Shown here in pieces: positions 43,420 through 51,598 of a DNA stretch of 64,000 nucleotides (the first letter of the stretch is position 1; the number at the start of each line of letters is the position of its first letter). The stretch lies in assembly GCA_963704545.1 (NCBI GenBank), contig OY969915.1:1488001-1552000 (forward strand). Reading direction: 5' to 3'. Source of the DNA: VRUE01 sp963704545 (GTDB lineage: Bacteria > Actinomycetota > Thermoleophilia > Solirubrobacterales > 70-9). The notes beneath the pieces were generated by a model. It saw only the letters and a program-made list of their open reading frames with translations, did no database searches and was not told the origin of the DNA. Both the position numbers and the translations under genes were made by a program.

Positions 43420-43794
43420 ATGAAGGGATTGAAGACGCTGGGCGCCACGCTGTTGGCCGTGGTTGCGCTGGTCAGCCTCGCGCCTGCATCCGCCGGAGCG
43501 GCCGCCTACCGCCATTACGTCGCCTGCGGCGTCTCCCAGAACGCGACCCCGGCGCACAAATGCCCGAAGAAAAGCAAAAAGGGAGCGTTCTTCAAAAGTC
43601 TCCAGGGCGAAGTCGACTACAGCATCTGCGTCAAGTTCCCGACCGGGGAAAACATCTGCGCGAAAGCCCAGCCCGCCAAACAGGGAAAGCTCTACGTCAA
43701 CAAGATCACCTCCAACATCCCCGGCAAGCACCGGGTGACCTGGTTCGTCGGGGGCAAACGCGTCGGCCTCTTCATCTTCAACGTCTCTGACTGA
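43420..43794 (+). CDS. Small secreted protein
   Basis: Not recognised. It has 124 residues with a clear signal peptide (MKGLKTLGATLLAVVALVSLAPASAGA, cleavage near residue 27). The mature domain has four cysteines that could form two disulfides and is Lys-rich (CPKKSKKGAFFKSL). It ends in a beta-rich stretch, HRVTWFVGGKRVGLFIF. The ATG at 43420 is chosen for GGAGGG 6 nt upstream; ATG codons at 43414 and an earlier GTG are alternatives. It sits between tsaE and tsaB without an obvious functional link. Confidence 0.75.
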   Translation: MKGLKTLGATLLAVVALVSLAPASAGAAAYRHYVACGVSQNATPAHKCPKKSKKGAFFKSLQGEVDYSICVKFPTGENICAKAQPAKQGKLYVNKITSNIPGKHRVTWFVGGKRVGLFIFNVSD

Positions 43795-44512
43795 CCGTTC
43801 GAGAACCGAGATCGCTGTCGTCGGTTTCGACACGGCGACCGCCGACACCGCTGTCTGCTCGACGCGCGGCGGCACGGCGATGCACGAGGAGCGGCTCGGG
43901 CTCGGGCCCGACGGGAGCCCGCGGCACTCGACCGCGCTGCTTGCCGAGGTCGAGCGCGCGGCGGCGGCGGTCGGCGGCTGGGGGGCGGTCGACCGGATCG
44001 CGGTCGGTCTCGGCCCGGGCTCCTTCGTCGGGATCCGCATCGCGATCGCCACGGCTCGCGGCCTGGCGGCGAGCACCGGCCTGCCGGTGACGGGGGTCTG
44101 CACCCTCGACGCACTCGGCCGCGCGGCGGGCGAGGCCGTGGGCCCGGACCGGGCCTGCCTGGCTGTGCTCGACGCGCGCCGCGGGGAGGCGTTTGCCGCG
44201 CTCTACTCTTCTGATGGCTCGCGGCTCTGGGAGCCCTTTGTAGCCGCGCCCGCGGAGCTGGCAGACCGCGTCGGGACTCTTCCGCAACCGCCTCTGGCGG
44301 TCGGATCGGGAGCGGTACGATTTCGAGATGAGCTGGCGAGTCGGGACGTCGAGGTCCCCGGCGACGCCGATCCCGTCCACCGGGTCGCGGCGCGGCACAT
44401 GTGCGCGCTCGCGGAGGCCGGCGCCGCCGGCGACCGGCTCGACCCGATTTACCTGAGGCCTCCCGATGCGCAGCGATGGCGTGAGCGAAACGATGTCAAG
44501 ACGGCCGAGTGA
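43787..44512 (+). CDS. tsaB: tRNA threonylcarbamoyladenosine biosynthesis protein TsaB
   Basis: Inactive paralogue of TsaD that forms the core of the t6A complex. The body is normal: LGPGSFVGIRIAIATARGLA and ARRGEAFAALY. The first strand of the fold (EIAVVGFDTATADTAVC) lies upstream of the first ATG at 43880, and no ATG, GTG or TTG exists in frame before it. A CTG at 43787, overlapping the previous gene by 8 nt, is the most plausible start; ATC at 43811 is another. The start is therefore tentative while the 3' end is firm. It overlaps rimI. Confidence 0.85.
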   Translation: MTDRSRTEIAVVGFDTATADTAVCSTRGGTAMHEERLGLGPDGSPRHSTALLAEVERAAAAVGGWGAVDRIAVGLGPGSFVGIRIAIATARGLAASTGLPVTGVCTLDALGRAAGEAVGPDRACLAVLDARRGEAFAALYSSDGSRLWEPFVAAPAELADRVGTLPQPPLAVGSGAVRFRDELASRDVEVPGDADPVHRVAARHMCALAEAGAAGDRLDPIYLRPPDAQRWRERNDVKTAE

Positions 44513-44951
44513 GGCGATCGAGGGAGTCGAGGTAAGGCGGCTCGCCTACAGCGACCTGCCCGCGGTGATCTCGATCGAGCGCCGTTCCTTTCCCACCCCC
44601 TGGTCGCTGGCGATGTTCGTGCTCGAGCTCTCCAAGCCGTCGGGCATCTGCCTCGCGGCGACCGACGGCGCAGGGCTGTGCGGCTACCTGGTCTGCTCGC
44701 GCTACGACCAGGTCTGGCACCTGATGAACGTCGCCGTCGCGCCCGAGCGCCGGCGCACCGGCATCGCCCGCGGCTTGATCTCGCGGCTGGTCGAAGAGGG
44801 GGGAGGCCGGCTTCCCTTCACGCTCGAGGTCCGGGTCTCCAACCGGCCCGCGATCGCGATGTACGAGAGGCTCGGTTTCCGCTCGGCAGGGGTGCGGCCT
44901 CGCTATTACCAGGACAACGGCGAGGACGCTCTGATCATGTGGCTGGACTGA
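44466..44951 (+). CDS. rimI: Ribosomal-protein-alanine N-acetyltransferase RimI
   Basis: GNAT acetyltransferase of up to 161 residues. The fold is clear from IERRSFPTPWSLAMF, the acetyl-CoA motif VAVAPERRRTGIARGLISRL and the C-terminal NRPAIAMYERLGFRSAGVRPRYYQDNGEDALIMWL in segments. RimI acetylates the N-terminus of ribosomal protein S18. The ATG at 44466 has GAGG upstream; an ATG at 44493 would shorten it by nine residues. It is embedded between tsaB and tsaD, a common arrangement. Confidence 0.92.
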   Translation: MRSDGVSETMSRRPSEAIEGVEVRRLAYSDLPAVISIERRSFPTPWSLAMFVLELSKPSGICLAATDGAGLCGYLVCSRYDQVWHLMNVAVAPERRRTGIARGLISRLVEEGGGRLPFTLEVRVSNRPAIAMYERLGFRSAGVRPRYYQDNGEDALIMWLD

Positions 44952-45949
44952 TCCTCGCGCTGGAGACTTCCTGCGACGACACCTGCGCGGCGGTGCTGGA
45001 CGGGCCGCGCGTGCTCGCCAACACGATCTCCTCGCAGGCGGCGGCCCATGCCCAGTTCGGCGGCGTCGTGCCCGAGGTCGCCTCCCGCCACCACCTGGAG
45101 CTGGTGACGCCGGTCGTCGAGGCGGCCCTGAGCGAGGCCGGCGCCACGCTCGACGACGTCGGCTCGGTGGCCGTCACCGCCGGCCCGGGGCTGATCGGCG
45201 CGCTGCTGGTCGGAGTGAGCACGGCGAAGGCGATCGCCGCCCCGCGCCGCCTGCCGTTGATCCCGGTCGACCACCTGCATGGGCACGTCGCCGCCAACTT
45301 CCTCGAGCCCGAGCCGCTGGAGCCGCCCTTCCTCTGCCTCCTCGCCAGCGGTGGCCACACGCTGCTGGCCGCCGTGCGCGACCACGCCGGCCACGAGGTG
45401 CTCGGCCAGACCCTCGACGACGCGGCGGGGGAGGCGTTCGACAAGGTCGCCCGCCTGCTCGGCCTCGGCTACCCGGGCGGGCCGGCGCTGGAGAAGCTCG
45501 CCCGCGAGGGCGATCCGGCGGCCTTCGAGATGCCGGTGGCGATGAGCCGCGACCCGGGCCTCAACTTCAGCTTCAGCGGCCTGAAGACCGCCCTCGTCTA
45601 CCTCTGCCGGGATCTCGGCCCCGACGGCGTGAGCGAGCGCCGCGCCGACCTGGCGGCGAGCTTCCAGGCCGCCGCCGCCGGCCAGCTCGTCGCCAAGCTC
45701 GAGCGCGCGCTGAAGCGGGGGGACTGGGAGGCCGTCGCTCTGGGCGGGGGCGTGGCCGCCAACGGGCCACTACGCGAGTCGGTGCGCGAGGCCTGCGAGC
45801 GCAACGGGGCCGCTCTCAAGCTGGTCGGGCTAGAGCTCTGCACGGACAACGCCGCGATGATCGGCTCCGCCGCTCGCTTCTCCGAGCCGATTCCTTACCC
45901 CGGCTACCTCGCCTACGACGCCTTCGCCACGGGCAAGCGGGCGGCGTGA
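44939..45949 (+). CDS. tsaD: tRNA N6-adenosine threonylcarbamoyltransferase TsaD
   Basis: Catalytic subunit that places the threonylcarbamoyl group on A37 of ANN-decoding tRNAs. It has 336 residues. The metal-binding H-x3-H is His112 and His116 in DHLHGHVAAN. SGGHTLL, DDAAGEAFDKVARLLGLGYPGGP and FSFSGLKTA are conserved. The GTG at 44939 overlaps rimI by 13 nt and starts directly at LILALETSCDDT, the family's N-terminus. Confidence 0.95.
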   Translation: MAGLILALETSCDDTCAAVLDGPRVLANTISSQAAAHAQFGGVVPEVASRHHLELVTPVVEAALSEAGATLDDVGSVAVTAGPGLIGALLVGVSTAKAIAAPRRLPLIPVDHLHGHVAANFLEPEPLEPPFLCLLASGGHTLLAAVRDHAGHEVLGQTLDDAAGEAFDKVARLLGLGYPGGPALEKLAREGDPAAFEMPVAMSRDPGLNFSFSGLKTALVYLCRDLGPDGVSERRADLAASFQAAAAGQLVAKLERALKRGDWEAVALGGGVAANGPLRESVREACERNGAALKLVGLELCTDNAAMIGSAARFSEPIPYPGYLAYDAFATGKRAA

Positions 45950-46194
45950 CTCGGGTCACGGTCTACTCCCGACCGGAATGTCACCTCTGCGCGGAAGCGG
46001 TTGAGGCGCTGGTCGCTTTGCATGCCGAGGGCTACCGCTTCGAGCTGCACGAGGTCGACATCGAGAGCGAGGAGCTGCTGCTGCGGCGAATGCTGGAGAA
46101 AATTCCAGTGGTGGAGGTAGACGGCATAGTCGTGTCCGAGCTGGTCCTCGACGAGCCTGCGGTGCGAACGAGGCTCGATACTGTGGGGGCGTGA
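45946..46194 (+). CDS. Glutaredoxin-like protein (DUF836 type)
   Basis: An 82-residue thioredoxin-fold protein. VTVYSRPECHLCAEAVEAL has the C-x-x-C site (ECHLC), and KIPVVEVDG has the cis-proline. It overlaps tsaD upstream and rex downstream by 4 nt each. Contact with a redox regulator gene and a glutamate-cysteine-ligase-like gene suggests a place in thiol metabolism, which is inference. Confidence 0.85.
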   Translation: MTRVTVYSRPECHLCAEAVEALVALHAEGYRFELHEVDIESEELLLRRMLEKIPVVEVDGIVVSELVLDEPAVRTRLDTVGA

Positions 46195-46859
46195 ATCCCC
46201 TGATCGAAGAGCAGGACACGGCAGACGGACTGATCGTCGAGGGCGAGCGCCTCTCGCTCGGCGTCGCGGCACGACTCTCGCGCTACCTGCAGGTACTGAC
46301 GCAGGCCCGCAAGATGGGCCGCGAGACGATCTCCTCGCAGGAACTCTCCGAGTACACGCACATCAACCCGACCCAGATCCGCCGCGATCTCTCGGGCTTC
46401 GGCAAGTTCGGCAAGCGCGGCGTCGGCTACAACGTCGACTCGCTGGTGGCGGAGGTCCGCAAGATCCTGCGCACCTCCGGCCAGCACAACATCGCCCTCT
46501 TCGGCGCCGGCAACCTCGGCCAAGCGATCGCCAGCTCCGACATCTTCGCCGACCACGGATTCCAGATCGTCGCCATGTTCGACGTCGACAGCGGGGTGGT
46601 TGGCAGCGAGGTCGGCGACATGCGGGTGCGCGACTTCTCCGAGCTGGAGTCGGTCGTGGCCGAGCAGGAGATCGTCGTCGGCGTGCTCGCCGTGCCCGCC
46701 GCTGCCGCCCAGGCGGTCGCCGACCGGCTGGTCGAGGCCGGGGTGAAGATCATCTTCAACTACTCCGAGCAGCTTCTCCAGGTGCCGCCGGAGGTGACGG
46801 TTCACACCTCGAGCCCCGCAGTCGACCTCCTCTACGCGCTCTACTTCTACTTGACCTGA
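46191..46859 (+). CDS. rex: Redox-sensing transcriptional repressor Rex
   Basis: NAD+/NADH-sensing repressor of 222 residues. The N-terminal winged helix includes ISSQELSEYTHINPTQIRRDLSGFGKFGKRGVGYNV (diagnostic, here as segments), and the Rossmann domain starts at IALFGAGNLGQAIA. The C-terminal swapped helix ends LLYALYFYLT. It should repress fermentation or respiration genes when NADH is low. No clear Rex operator (TTGTGAA-N6-TTCACAA) was seen in the window. The GTG at 46191 overlaps the glutaredoxin-like gene. Confidence 0.95.
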   Translation: MNPLIEEQDTADGLIVEGERLSLGVAARLSRYLQVLTQARKMGRETISSQELSEYTHINPTQIRRDLSGFGKFGKRGVGYNVDSLVAEVRKILRTSGQHNIALFGAGNLGQAIASSDIFADHGFQIVAMFDVDSGVVGSEVGDMRVRDFSELESVVAEQEIVVGVLAVPAAAAQAVADRLVEAGVKIIFNYSEQLLQVPPEVTVHTSSPAVDLLYALYFYLT

Positions 46860-46868
46860 GGCCGATCC

Positions 46869-48035
46869 TTGTCCTTGGACCTCGACCTAGCTCGGGAGAC
46901 GTTCGAGTCTTCTGCCGACTTCACCATCGGCCTCGAGGAGGAGTTTGCGATCCTCGACCCCGCAACGCTCGAGCTGGAGCATCGCTTCGAGGACGTCTAC
47001 GCCGCCTGCCAGCGCGACGAGCTGCTCGCTGAGTCAGCGGCCGGGGAGCTGATCGCGTCGGAGATCGAGATCCGCTCCGGTCGCGCCGGCGACTTTGCCG
47101 AGGCGGTAGCGCTGCAGCGCGAACGGCGCGTTCGACTCTTCGAGCTGGTCGAGGGGATGGGCCTGGCCCTGGGAGCGATGGGCACGCACCCCTGGGCTAA
47201 CTACCTGGATCAGCGGATCATCGACACGCCGCACTACAACCGCCTGCGCCATGAACTCGGCTACGTCGCCCAGCGCAACAACACCTGGAGCATGCACGTG
47301 CACATGGGTGTGCGTGGCGCCGACCGCGCGATCGCCGTCTGCGACTGGATGCGCGAGCTGCTGCCGCTGCTGCTTGCGGTCTCGGCCAACTCGCCGTTTC
47401 TCGACCGTCGCGACAGCGGCCTGCACACGGTGCGGACCGAGATCTTCACCCGCACCTTCCCCCGCTGCGGGGTGCCTAGCCCCTTCGTCGACTGGGCCAG
47501 CTATGCCGACTTCATCGGCACCCTCGAGCGCACCGGCTCGGTCGTCGAGTCGACCCAGCTGTGGTGGAGCGTGCGCCCGCATCACTCCTTCGGCACGGTC
47601 GAGGTGCGGATCTGCGACGCCCAGACGCGAGGGGAGGAGTCCTTTGCCCTCGCCGGCCTGATCGCCAGCTGCATTGCCCAGACCGCGCTCGACTACGACG
47701 AGCACGGCTACGACGGCGCGGGGCGGCCGCTTGCCGGCCGAGAGATCGAGGAGAACCTCTGGCGTGCGATTCGCTACGGGATGAGTGGGCAGCAGATCGA
47801 CTTCCGCCGCGGGGTCGAGGTGGAGGCCGCCGCGGCCCTGGAGTCGCTGCTTGCCTGGACCGGGCCGGCACGGGCTCAGCTGGGCATCGAGATCGACCTT
47901 CCGGCTCGTAACGGCGCCCAGCGGGCGCGCGAGGCGATCGACGCGGGAATGGCGATCGAGGACGTCTACCGGGACGCCGTGGCGGAGACGAAACGGACCT
48001 ACACCGCCGTTCCACAGGCAAGCCGGCAGGCGTAG
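46869..48035 (+). CDS. Carboxylate-amine ligase, glutamate-cysteine ligase family 2 (YbdK-like)
   Basis: A 388-residue ATP-dependent ligase. FTIGLEEEFAILDP is the family 2 opening, and ELIASEIEIRSG, THPWANYLDQ, NNTWSMHVHMGV and VEVRICDAQT follow. The family makes gamma-glutamylcysteine weakly in E. coli and is widespread in Actinobacteria, where the physiological substrate is often unproven. A TTG at 46869 is the only start near the conserved N-terminus. It lies 9 nt after rex. Confidence 0.88.
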   Translation: MSLDLDLARETFESSADFTIGLEEEFAILDPATLELEHRFEDVYAACQRDELLAESAAGELIASEIEIRSGRAGDFAEAVALQRERRVRLFELVEGMGLALGAMGTHPWANYLDQRIIDTPHYNRLRHELGYVAQRNNTWSMHVHMGVRGADRAIAVCDWMRELLPLLLAVSANSPFLDRRDSGLHTVRTEIFTRTFPRCGVPSPFVDWASYADFIGTLERTGSVVESTQLWWSVRPHHSFGTVEVRICDAQTRGEESFALAGLIASCIAQTALDYDEHGYDGAGRPLAGREIEENLWRAIRYGMSGQQIDFRRGVEVEAAAALESLLAWTGPARAQLGIEIDLPARNGAQRAREAIDAGMAIEDVYRDAVAETKRTYTAVPQASRQA

Positions 48036-48070
48036 GACCGCTCTGGGAGCGCATTCGCCGCTCGCGTATA

Positions 48071-48076
48071 TAGACT
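48071..48076 (+). promoter_or_regulatory. Candidate -10 box of hppA
   Basis: TAGACT within TATATAGACT, 35 nt before the hppA start. A GGAGGAA ribosome site lies in the leader, so this message is not leaderless. Confidence 0.4.
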
Positions 48077-48111
48077 CCCGCGCCGCTTAAACCATTTCGG
48101 AGGAACCTCTC

Positions 48112-50199
48112 TTGACCAGCTTCTTGACCGACTACGGAGTCGTCGTCGCGCTTGTCTGCGCGGGCGCCGCTGTTCTATACGGACTTGTAATCACTCAGCG
48201 CCTGCTCAAGCGTCCCGCGGGCAACGACCGCATGCAGGAAATCTCAGGCGCCGTCCAGGAAGGCGCAACCGCCTACCTGAATCGCCAATACACGATCATT
48301 GCCGCGGTCGCCGTGCCGATCGCGATCGTGCTCCTGTTGCTGCAGAACTGGGAGACCGCGGTGGGCTTCGTCATCGGCGGTGTCCTTTCCGGGGCCGCCG
48401 GCTTCATCGGCATGAACCTCTCGGTGCGGGCCAACTCCCGCGTCGCCGAGGCTGCCCGTGGCGGCGTGCCACCGGCGCTCGACGTCGCCTTCAAGGGCGG
48501 CTCGGTGACTGGGATGCTCGTCGTCGGCCTGGCGCTGCTCGGCGTCGCCGGCTACTACGGCGCCCTAGTCCTCACCGGCAGCTCCGACAAGGAGGCGGTC
48601 GACGCGCTGATCGGCCTCGGTTTCGGAGGCTCGCTGATCTCGGTCTTCGCCCGACTCGGCGGCGGCATCTTCACCAAGGCCGCCGACGTCGGCGCCGACC
48701 TGGTCGGCAAGGTCGAGGCGGGAATCCCCGAGGACGACCCGCGCAACCCGGCCGTGATCGCCGACAACGTCGGCGACAACGTCGGCGACTGCGCCGGCAT
48801 GGCCGCCGATCTCTTCGAGACCTACGCGGTTACCTCCGTTGCAGTGATGCTGCTCGGCGTGCTCACCTTCACCGGTGCCGGCGGCGAATTTGCCCGCGAG
48901 GTTGCCATCTACCCGCTGGTTCTCGGCGGCGTCGCGATCATTGCCTCGATCATCGGGGCGCTCTCGGTGCGGACCAAAACCGACCGGGTCGAGGGAGCGC
49001 TCTACCAGGGCCTGATCATCTCCGGCATCATCTCGATCGCCGCCTTCTACCCGATCACCGAGTGGCTGATGAGCGACGCGGTGCGGCTCGGGCTCAGCAC
49101 CGCGGCCGATACGGTCACCACCACCGACCTCTGGCTCTGCGCCGTGATCGGCATCGCGGTGACCGCGCTGCTCTTCGTGATCACCGAATTTTATACGTCG
49201 ACCCGCTTCCGCCCGGTGAAGGCGATTGCCAAGGCCTCGGAGACCGGCCACGCGACGAACATCATCCAGGGGCTCGCCCAGGGCTTCCAGTCGACCGCCG
49301 CCCCGGCGATCGTCCTGGCCCTGGCGATCCTTGGCGCCAATGAGTTGGCGGGCATCTACGGCATCGGCGTCGCCGTCGTCGCCCAGCTCTCGCTCTGCGG
49401 GCTGATCGTCGCGCTTGACGCCTTCGGGCCGATCACCGACAACGCCGGCGGCATCGCCGAGATGGCGGAGCTGCCCGAGGAGGTGCGCAACGTCACTGAT
49501 CCGCTCGACGCGGTCGGCAACACGACCAAGGCGGTCACCAAGGGCTACGCGATCGGTTCCGCGGCACTCGCCGCGCTGGTGCTGTTTGCCGCCTTCAAGA
49601 GCGAGCTCGCCGACGAGAAGCCGGCTGGGTTCGACCTCAACAGCCTCTTCAACCTGACCAGCCCGGACGTCCTGATCGGGCTGATCATCGGCGGCATGAT
49701 GGTCTACCTCTTCTCGGCATTCGCGATCGAGGCGGTCGGCCGTGCCGGCGGCGAGGTGGTCGAACAGGTTCGCGAGCAGTTCCGCGAGCACCCGGGCATC
49801 ATGGAGGGCACGGAAAAGCCCGATTACGCCAAGACGGTCAGCATTGTCACCGCCGCCGCGCAGAGGGAGATGATCCTGCCTGCGCTGATCCCGATTGTGA
49901 TCCCGGTGGTCGTCGGGCTGCTCAGCGTCAACGCGCTGGGTGGCCTGCTGATCGGCGTGATCGTCGTCGGCCTCTTCGCCGCCGTCTCGATGACGGCCGG
50001 TGGTGGTGCCTGGGACAACGCCAAGAAGTTGATCGAGGACGGCGCCCACGGTGGCAAGGGCACGCTGGCCCACGAAGCCTCGGTCACCGGCGACACGGTC
50101 GGCGACCCCTACAAGGACACGGCCGGGCCGGCGATCAACCCGATGATCAAGGTCGCCAACATCGTCGCGATCCTGATCATCCCGATAGTTCACTTTTAG
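48112..50199 (+). CDS. hppA: Membrane-bound proton-pumping pyrophosphatase
   Basis: Couples pyrophosphate hydrolysis to proton export. The 695-residue protein has about 16 membrane helices. Catalytic motifs are DVGADLVGKVE, DNVGDNVGDCAGMAADLFETY and DNAGGIAEM near the third site. GNTTKA has Lys at about residue 473, the residue that marks potassium-independent H+-PPases (potassium-dependent ones have Ala). GGAGGAA lies 5 nt before the TTG start. It could share the cell's pyrophosphate pool with the PPi-type phosphofructokinase. Confidence 0.95.
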   Translation: MTSFLTDYGVVVALVCAGAAVLYGLVITQRLLKRPAGNDRMQEISGAVQEGATAYLNRQYTIIAAVAVPIAIVLLLLQNWETAVGFVIGGVLSGAAGFIGMNLSVRANSRVAEAARGGVPPALDVAFKGGSVTGMLVVGLALLGVAGYYGALVLTGSSDKEAVDALIGLGFGGSLISVFARLGGGIFTKAADVGADLVGKVEAGIPEDDPRNPAVIADNVGDNVGDCAGMAADLFETYAVTSVAVMLLGVLTFTGAGGEFAREVAIYPLVLGGVAIIASIIGALSVRTKTDRVEGALYQGLIISGIISIAAFYPITEWLMSDAVRLGLSTAADTVTTTDLWLCAVIGIAVTALLFVITEFYTSTRFRPVKAIAKASETGHATNIIQGLAQGFQSTAAPAIVLALAILGANELAGIYGIGVAVVAQLSLCGLIVALDAFGPITDNAGGIAEMAELPEEVRNVTDPLDAVGNTTKAVTKGYAIGSAALAALVLFAAFKSELADEKPAGFDLNSLFNLTSPDVLIGLIIGGMMVYLFSAFAIEAVGRAGGEVVEQVREQFREHPGIMEGTEKPDYAKTVSIVTAAAQREMILPALIPIVIPVVVGLLSVNALGGLLIGVIVVGLFAAVSMTAGGGAWDNAKKLIEDGAHGGKGTLAHEASVTGDTVGDPYKDTAGPAINPMIKVANIVAILIIPIVHF

Positions 50200-50217
50200 G
50201 TCTGAGCGTTTTGGGAG

Positions 50218-50289
50218 GGGTGTGGTGCCTCTCCCAAAAACGCGCGGCAGGAGCCGCGCTTGAGTGTTTTTGGGAGAGGCACCACACCC
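50218..50289. repeat. Long palindrome family I, copy 5
   Basis: Perfect 24-bp arms (50218-50241, 50266-50289) with a 24-nt centre in plus orientation. The centre holds a fully paired GCGCGGC-AGGA-GCCGCGC hairpin. A third copy of the inner arm (GCGTTTTGGGAGG) lies just upstream at about 50206, so alternative pairing is possible. It follows hppA by 18 nt. Confidence 0.85.
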
Positions 50290-50290
50290 T

Positions 50291-50296
50291 CCTAGG
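50291..50296 (+). repeat. IS target-site duplication, left copy
   Basis: CCTAGG, repeated exactly at 51325-51330. It fits the NCTAGN target preference described for IS481. Confidence 0.8.
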
Positions 50297-51324
50297 TGTA
50301 GTTCCTAACCACGTTGTTCATCCGGGCCTCCTTGAAGGCTGGGGTTGTCGAGACACCCAGCAACAAGGAGGACACCGGATGGATCTTCACGCTAATGCCC
50401 CCTTCGGCCCGAAGGGAAGGCTGACGATGGTCAGGCGGGTTACCGAGCAGGGATGGTCGCTCGCGGAGGCGGCCGAGGCCGCCGGAGTGAGCGAGCGCAC
50501 CGTCTGCAAGTGGGTGGGCCGCTACCGCGCCGAGGGCGAGCCGGGCCTTTGGGACCGAAGCTCTGAGCCGCGCTCGGTCCCCCACCGCACCCCCGTGGAT
50601 CGCGTCGAGGCGATCGCCGCCCTGCGGCGCCTGCGGATGACCGGGCCCGAGATCGCCGAGTGCCTGGGGATGGCGCTCTCCACGGTCTCGGCGGTGCTGA
50701 GGAGGATCGGCCTGGGCAGGCTCTCCCGCCTGGAGCCGCCCGAGCCACCCAACCGCTACGAACGAGCTCGCCCCGGCGAGCTGATTCACATCGACGTCAA
50801 GAGGCTGGTGCGGATCAAACGTGGCGCCGGGCACCGGGTGACCGGCAAGCGCACCTGGCAGGCCGAAGGCGCCGGGCGGGAGTACGTCCACGTTTGCGTC
50901 GATGACGCCACCCGGCTCGCCTATGTCGAGGTCTTGGCCGACGAGAAGACCAAGACGGCAATCGGCTTCCTGCGGAGGGCCCTCGCCTTCTACGCCGCCC
51001 ACGGGGTCACCGTCGAGAGGCTGATGACCGATAACGGCGGCGCCTACGTCTCGACCGCCCACGCGATCGCCTGCCGGGCGCTGGGAATCCGCCACATCCG
51101 CACCCGCCCTTACCGGCCTCAGACCAACGGCAAGGCCGAGCGCTTCATCCGCACCATGCTGGGCGGCTGGGCCTATGGAGCGATCTACCGCGACTCCGCG
51201 CAGCGCACCGCGGCGCTACCCGGCTGGCTGGACTTCTATAACTGGTGCAGACCGCACGGCGCCCTTGCTCACAAGCCGCCCGGGACTCGGCTTGCCGAGT
51301 TGAACAACGTGGCTGGTTCTTACA
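50297..51324 (+). mobile_element. IS481-family insertion sequence, apparently complete
   Basis: A 1028-bp element. The 24-nt terminal inverted repeats (50297-50320 and 51301-51324) both start TGTA and share CCACGTTGTTCA, with 18 of 24 positions matching. CCTAGG flanks both ends. The single transposase ORF is intact. The clean duplication and intact ends suggest recent movement. It is inserted just beyond the right arm of palindrome copy 5 and before copy 6. Confidence 0.88.
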
Positions 51325-51329
51325 CCTAG
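50379..51329 (+). CDS. IS481-family transposase
   Basis: A 316-residue DDE recombinase. The N-terminal helix-turn-helix (SLAEAAEAAGVSERTVCKWVGRYR) binds the ends. A second HTH precedes the catalytic core with Asp139 (HIDVKR), Asp218 (MTDNGGAY) and Glu254 (NGKAERFIR), giving the D-x35-E spacing of this family. AAGGAGG lies 7 nt before the ATG. The stop codon TAG is not in the element: it is supplied by the flanking CCTAGG duplication, so every insertion at CTAG in this frame would terminate in the same way. Confidence 0.92.
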   Translation: MDLHANAPFGPKGRLTMVRRVTEQGWSLAEAAEAAGVSERTVCKWVGRYRAEGEPGLWDRSSEPRSVPHRTPVDRVEAIAALRRLRMTGPEIAECLGMALSTVSAVLRRIGLGRLSRLEPPEPPNRYERARPGELIHIDVKRLVRIKRGAGHRVTGKRTWQAEGAGREYVHVCVDDATRLAYVEVLADEKTKTAIGFLRRALAFYAAHGVTVERLMTDNGGAYVSTAHAIACRALGIRHIRTRPYRPQTNGKAERFIRTMLGGWAYGAIYRDSAQRTAALPGWLDFYNWCRPHGALAHKPPGTRLAELNNVAGSYT

Positions 51330-51330
51330 G
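51325..51330 (+). repeat. IS target-site duplication, right copy
   Basis: CCTAGG, identical to 50291-50296. It contains the transposase stop codon. Confidence 0.8.
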
Positions 51331-51440
51331 TTCGGGCCGAAGTCGTCCTTCGGGCGGTGATCGGAAGGCTCCTCGTGGCGTAGCTCGGCTGTTCGCGGCG
51401 TCTCAGTGTTCGTCCACGGGAATGACCTCCGCTCGCGAAA

Positions 51441-51520
51441 GGGAGGGGTCGGGTGCCTTCCTCAAAACACTCAAGCGCGGCTCCTGCCGCGCGTTTTGAG
51501 GGAGGCACCCGACCCCTCCC
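51441..51520. repeat. Long palindrome family I, copy 6
   Basis: Arms of 28 bp (51441-51468, 51493-51520) pair with a single T/C difference that becomes a G-T pair. The 24-nt centre is the exact reverse complement of copy 5. It brackets the IS together with copy 5. Confidence 0.85.
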
Positions 51521-51560
51521 AACTACGCGCGCTGGTGGATCGCCGGTAGTAGCGAGCCGC

Positions 51561-51598
51561 AAAAAGAAACGGCCCCGGGGAAGTAGCCCGGGGCCGTT
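51561..51598 (-). terminator. Rho-independent terminator, minus strand
   Basis: On the minus strand a 12-bp stem AACGGCCCCGGG with a 7-nt loop is followed by TTTCTTTTTG. No minus-strand gene runs into it. A TAAAGT box at 51625-51630 on that strand could start a transcript of about 60 nt. Confidence 0.65.

Noticed and set aside
46100..48111. Rex operator near rex
   Set aside because: No inverted repeat close to TTGTGAA-N6-TTCACAA was seen; weak half-sites only.
48565..50193. 542-residue minus-strand frame opposite hppA
   Set aside because: Asp/Arg/Gly-rich shadow with no motifs; hppA is unambiguous.
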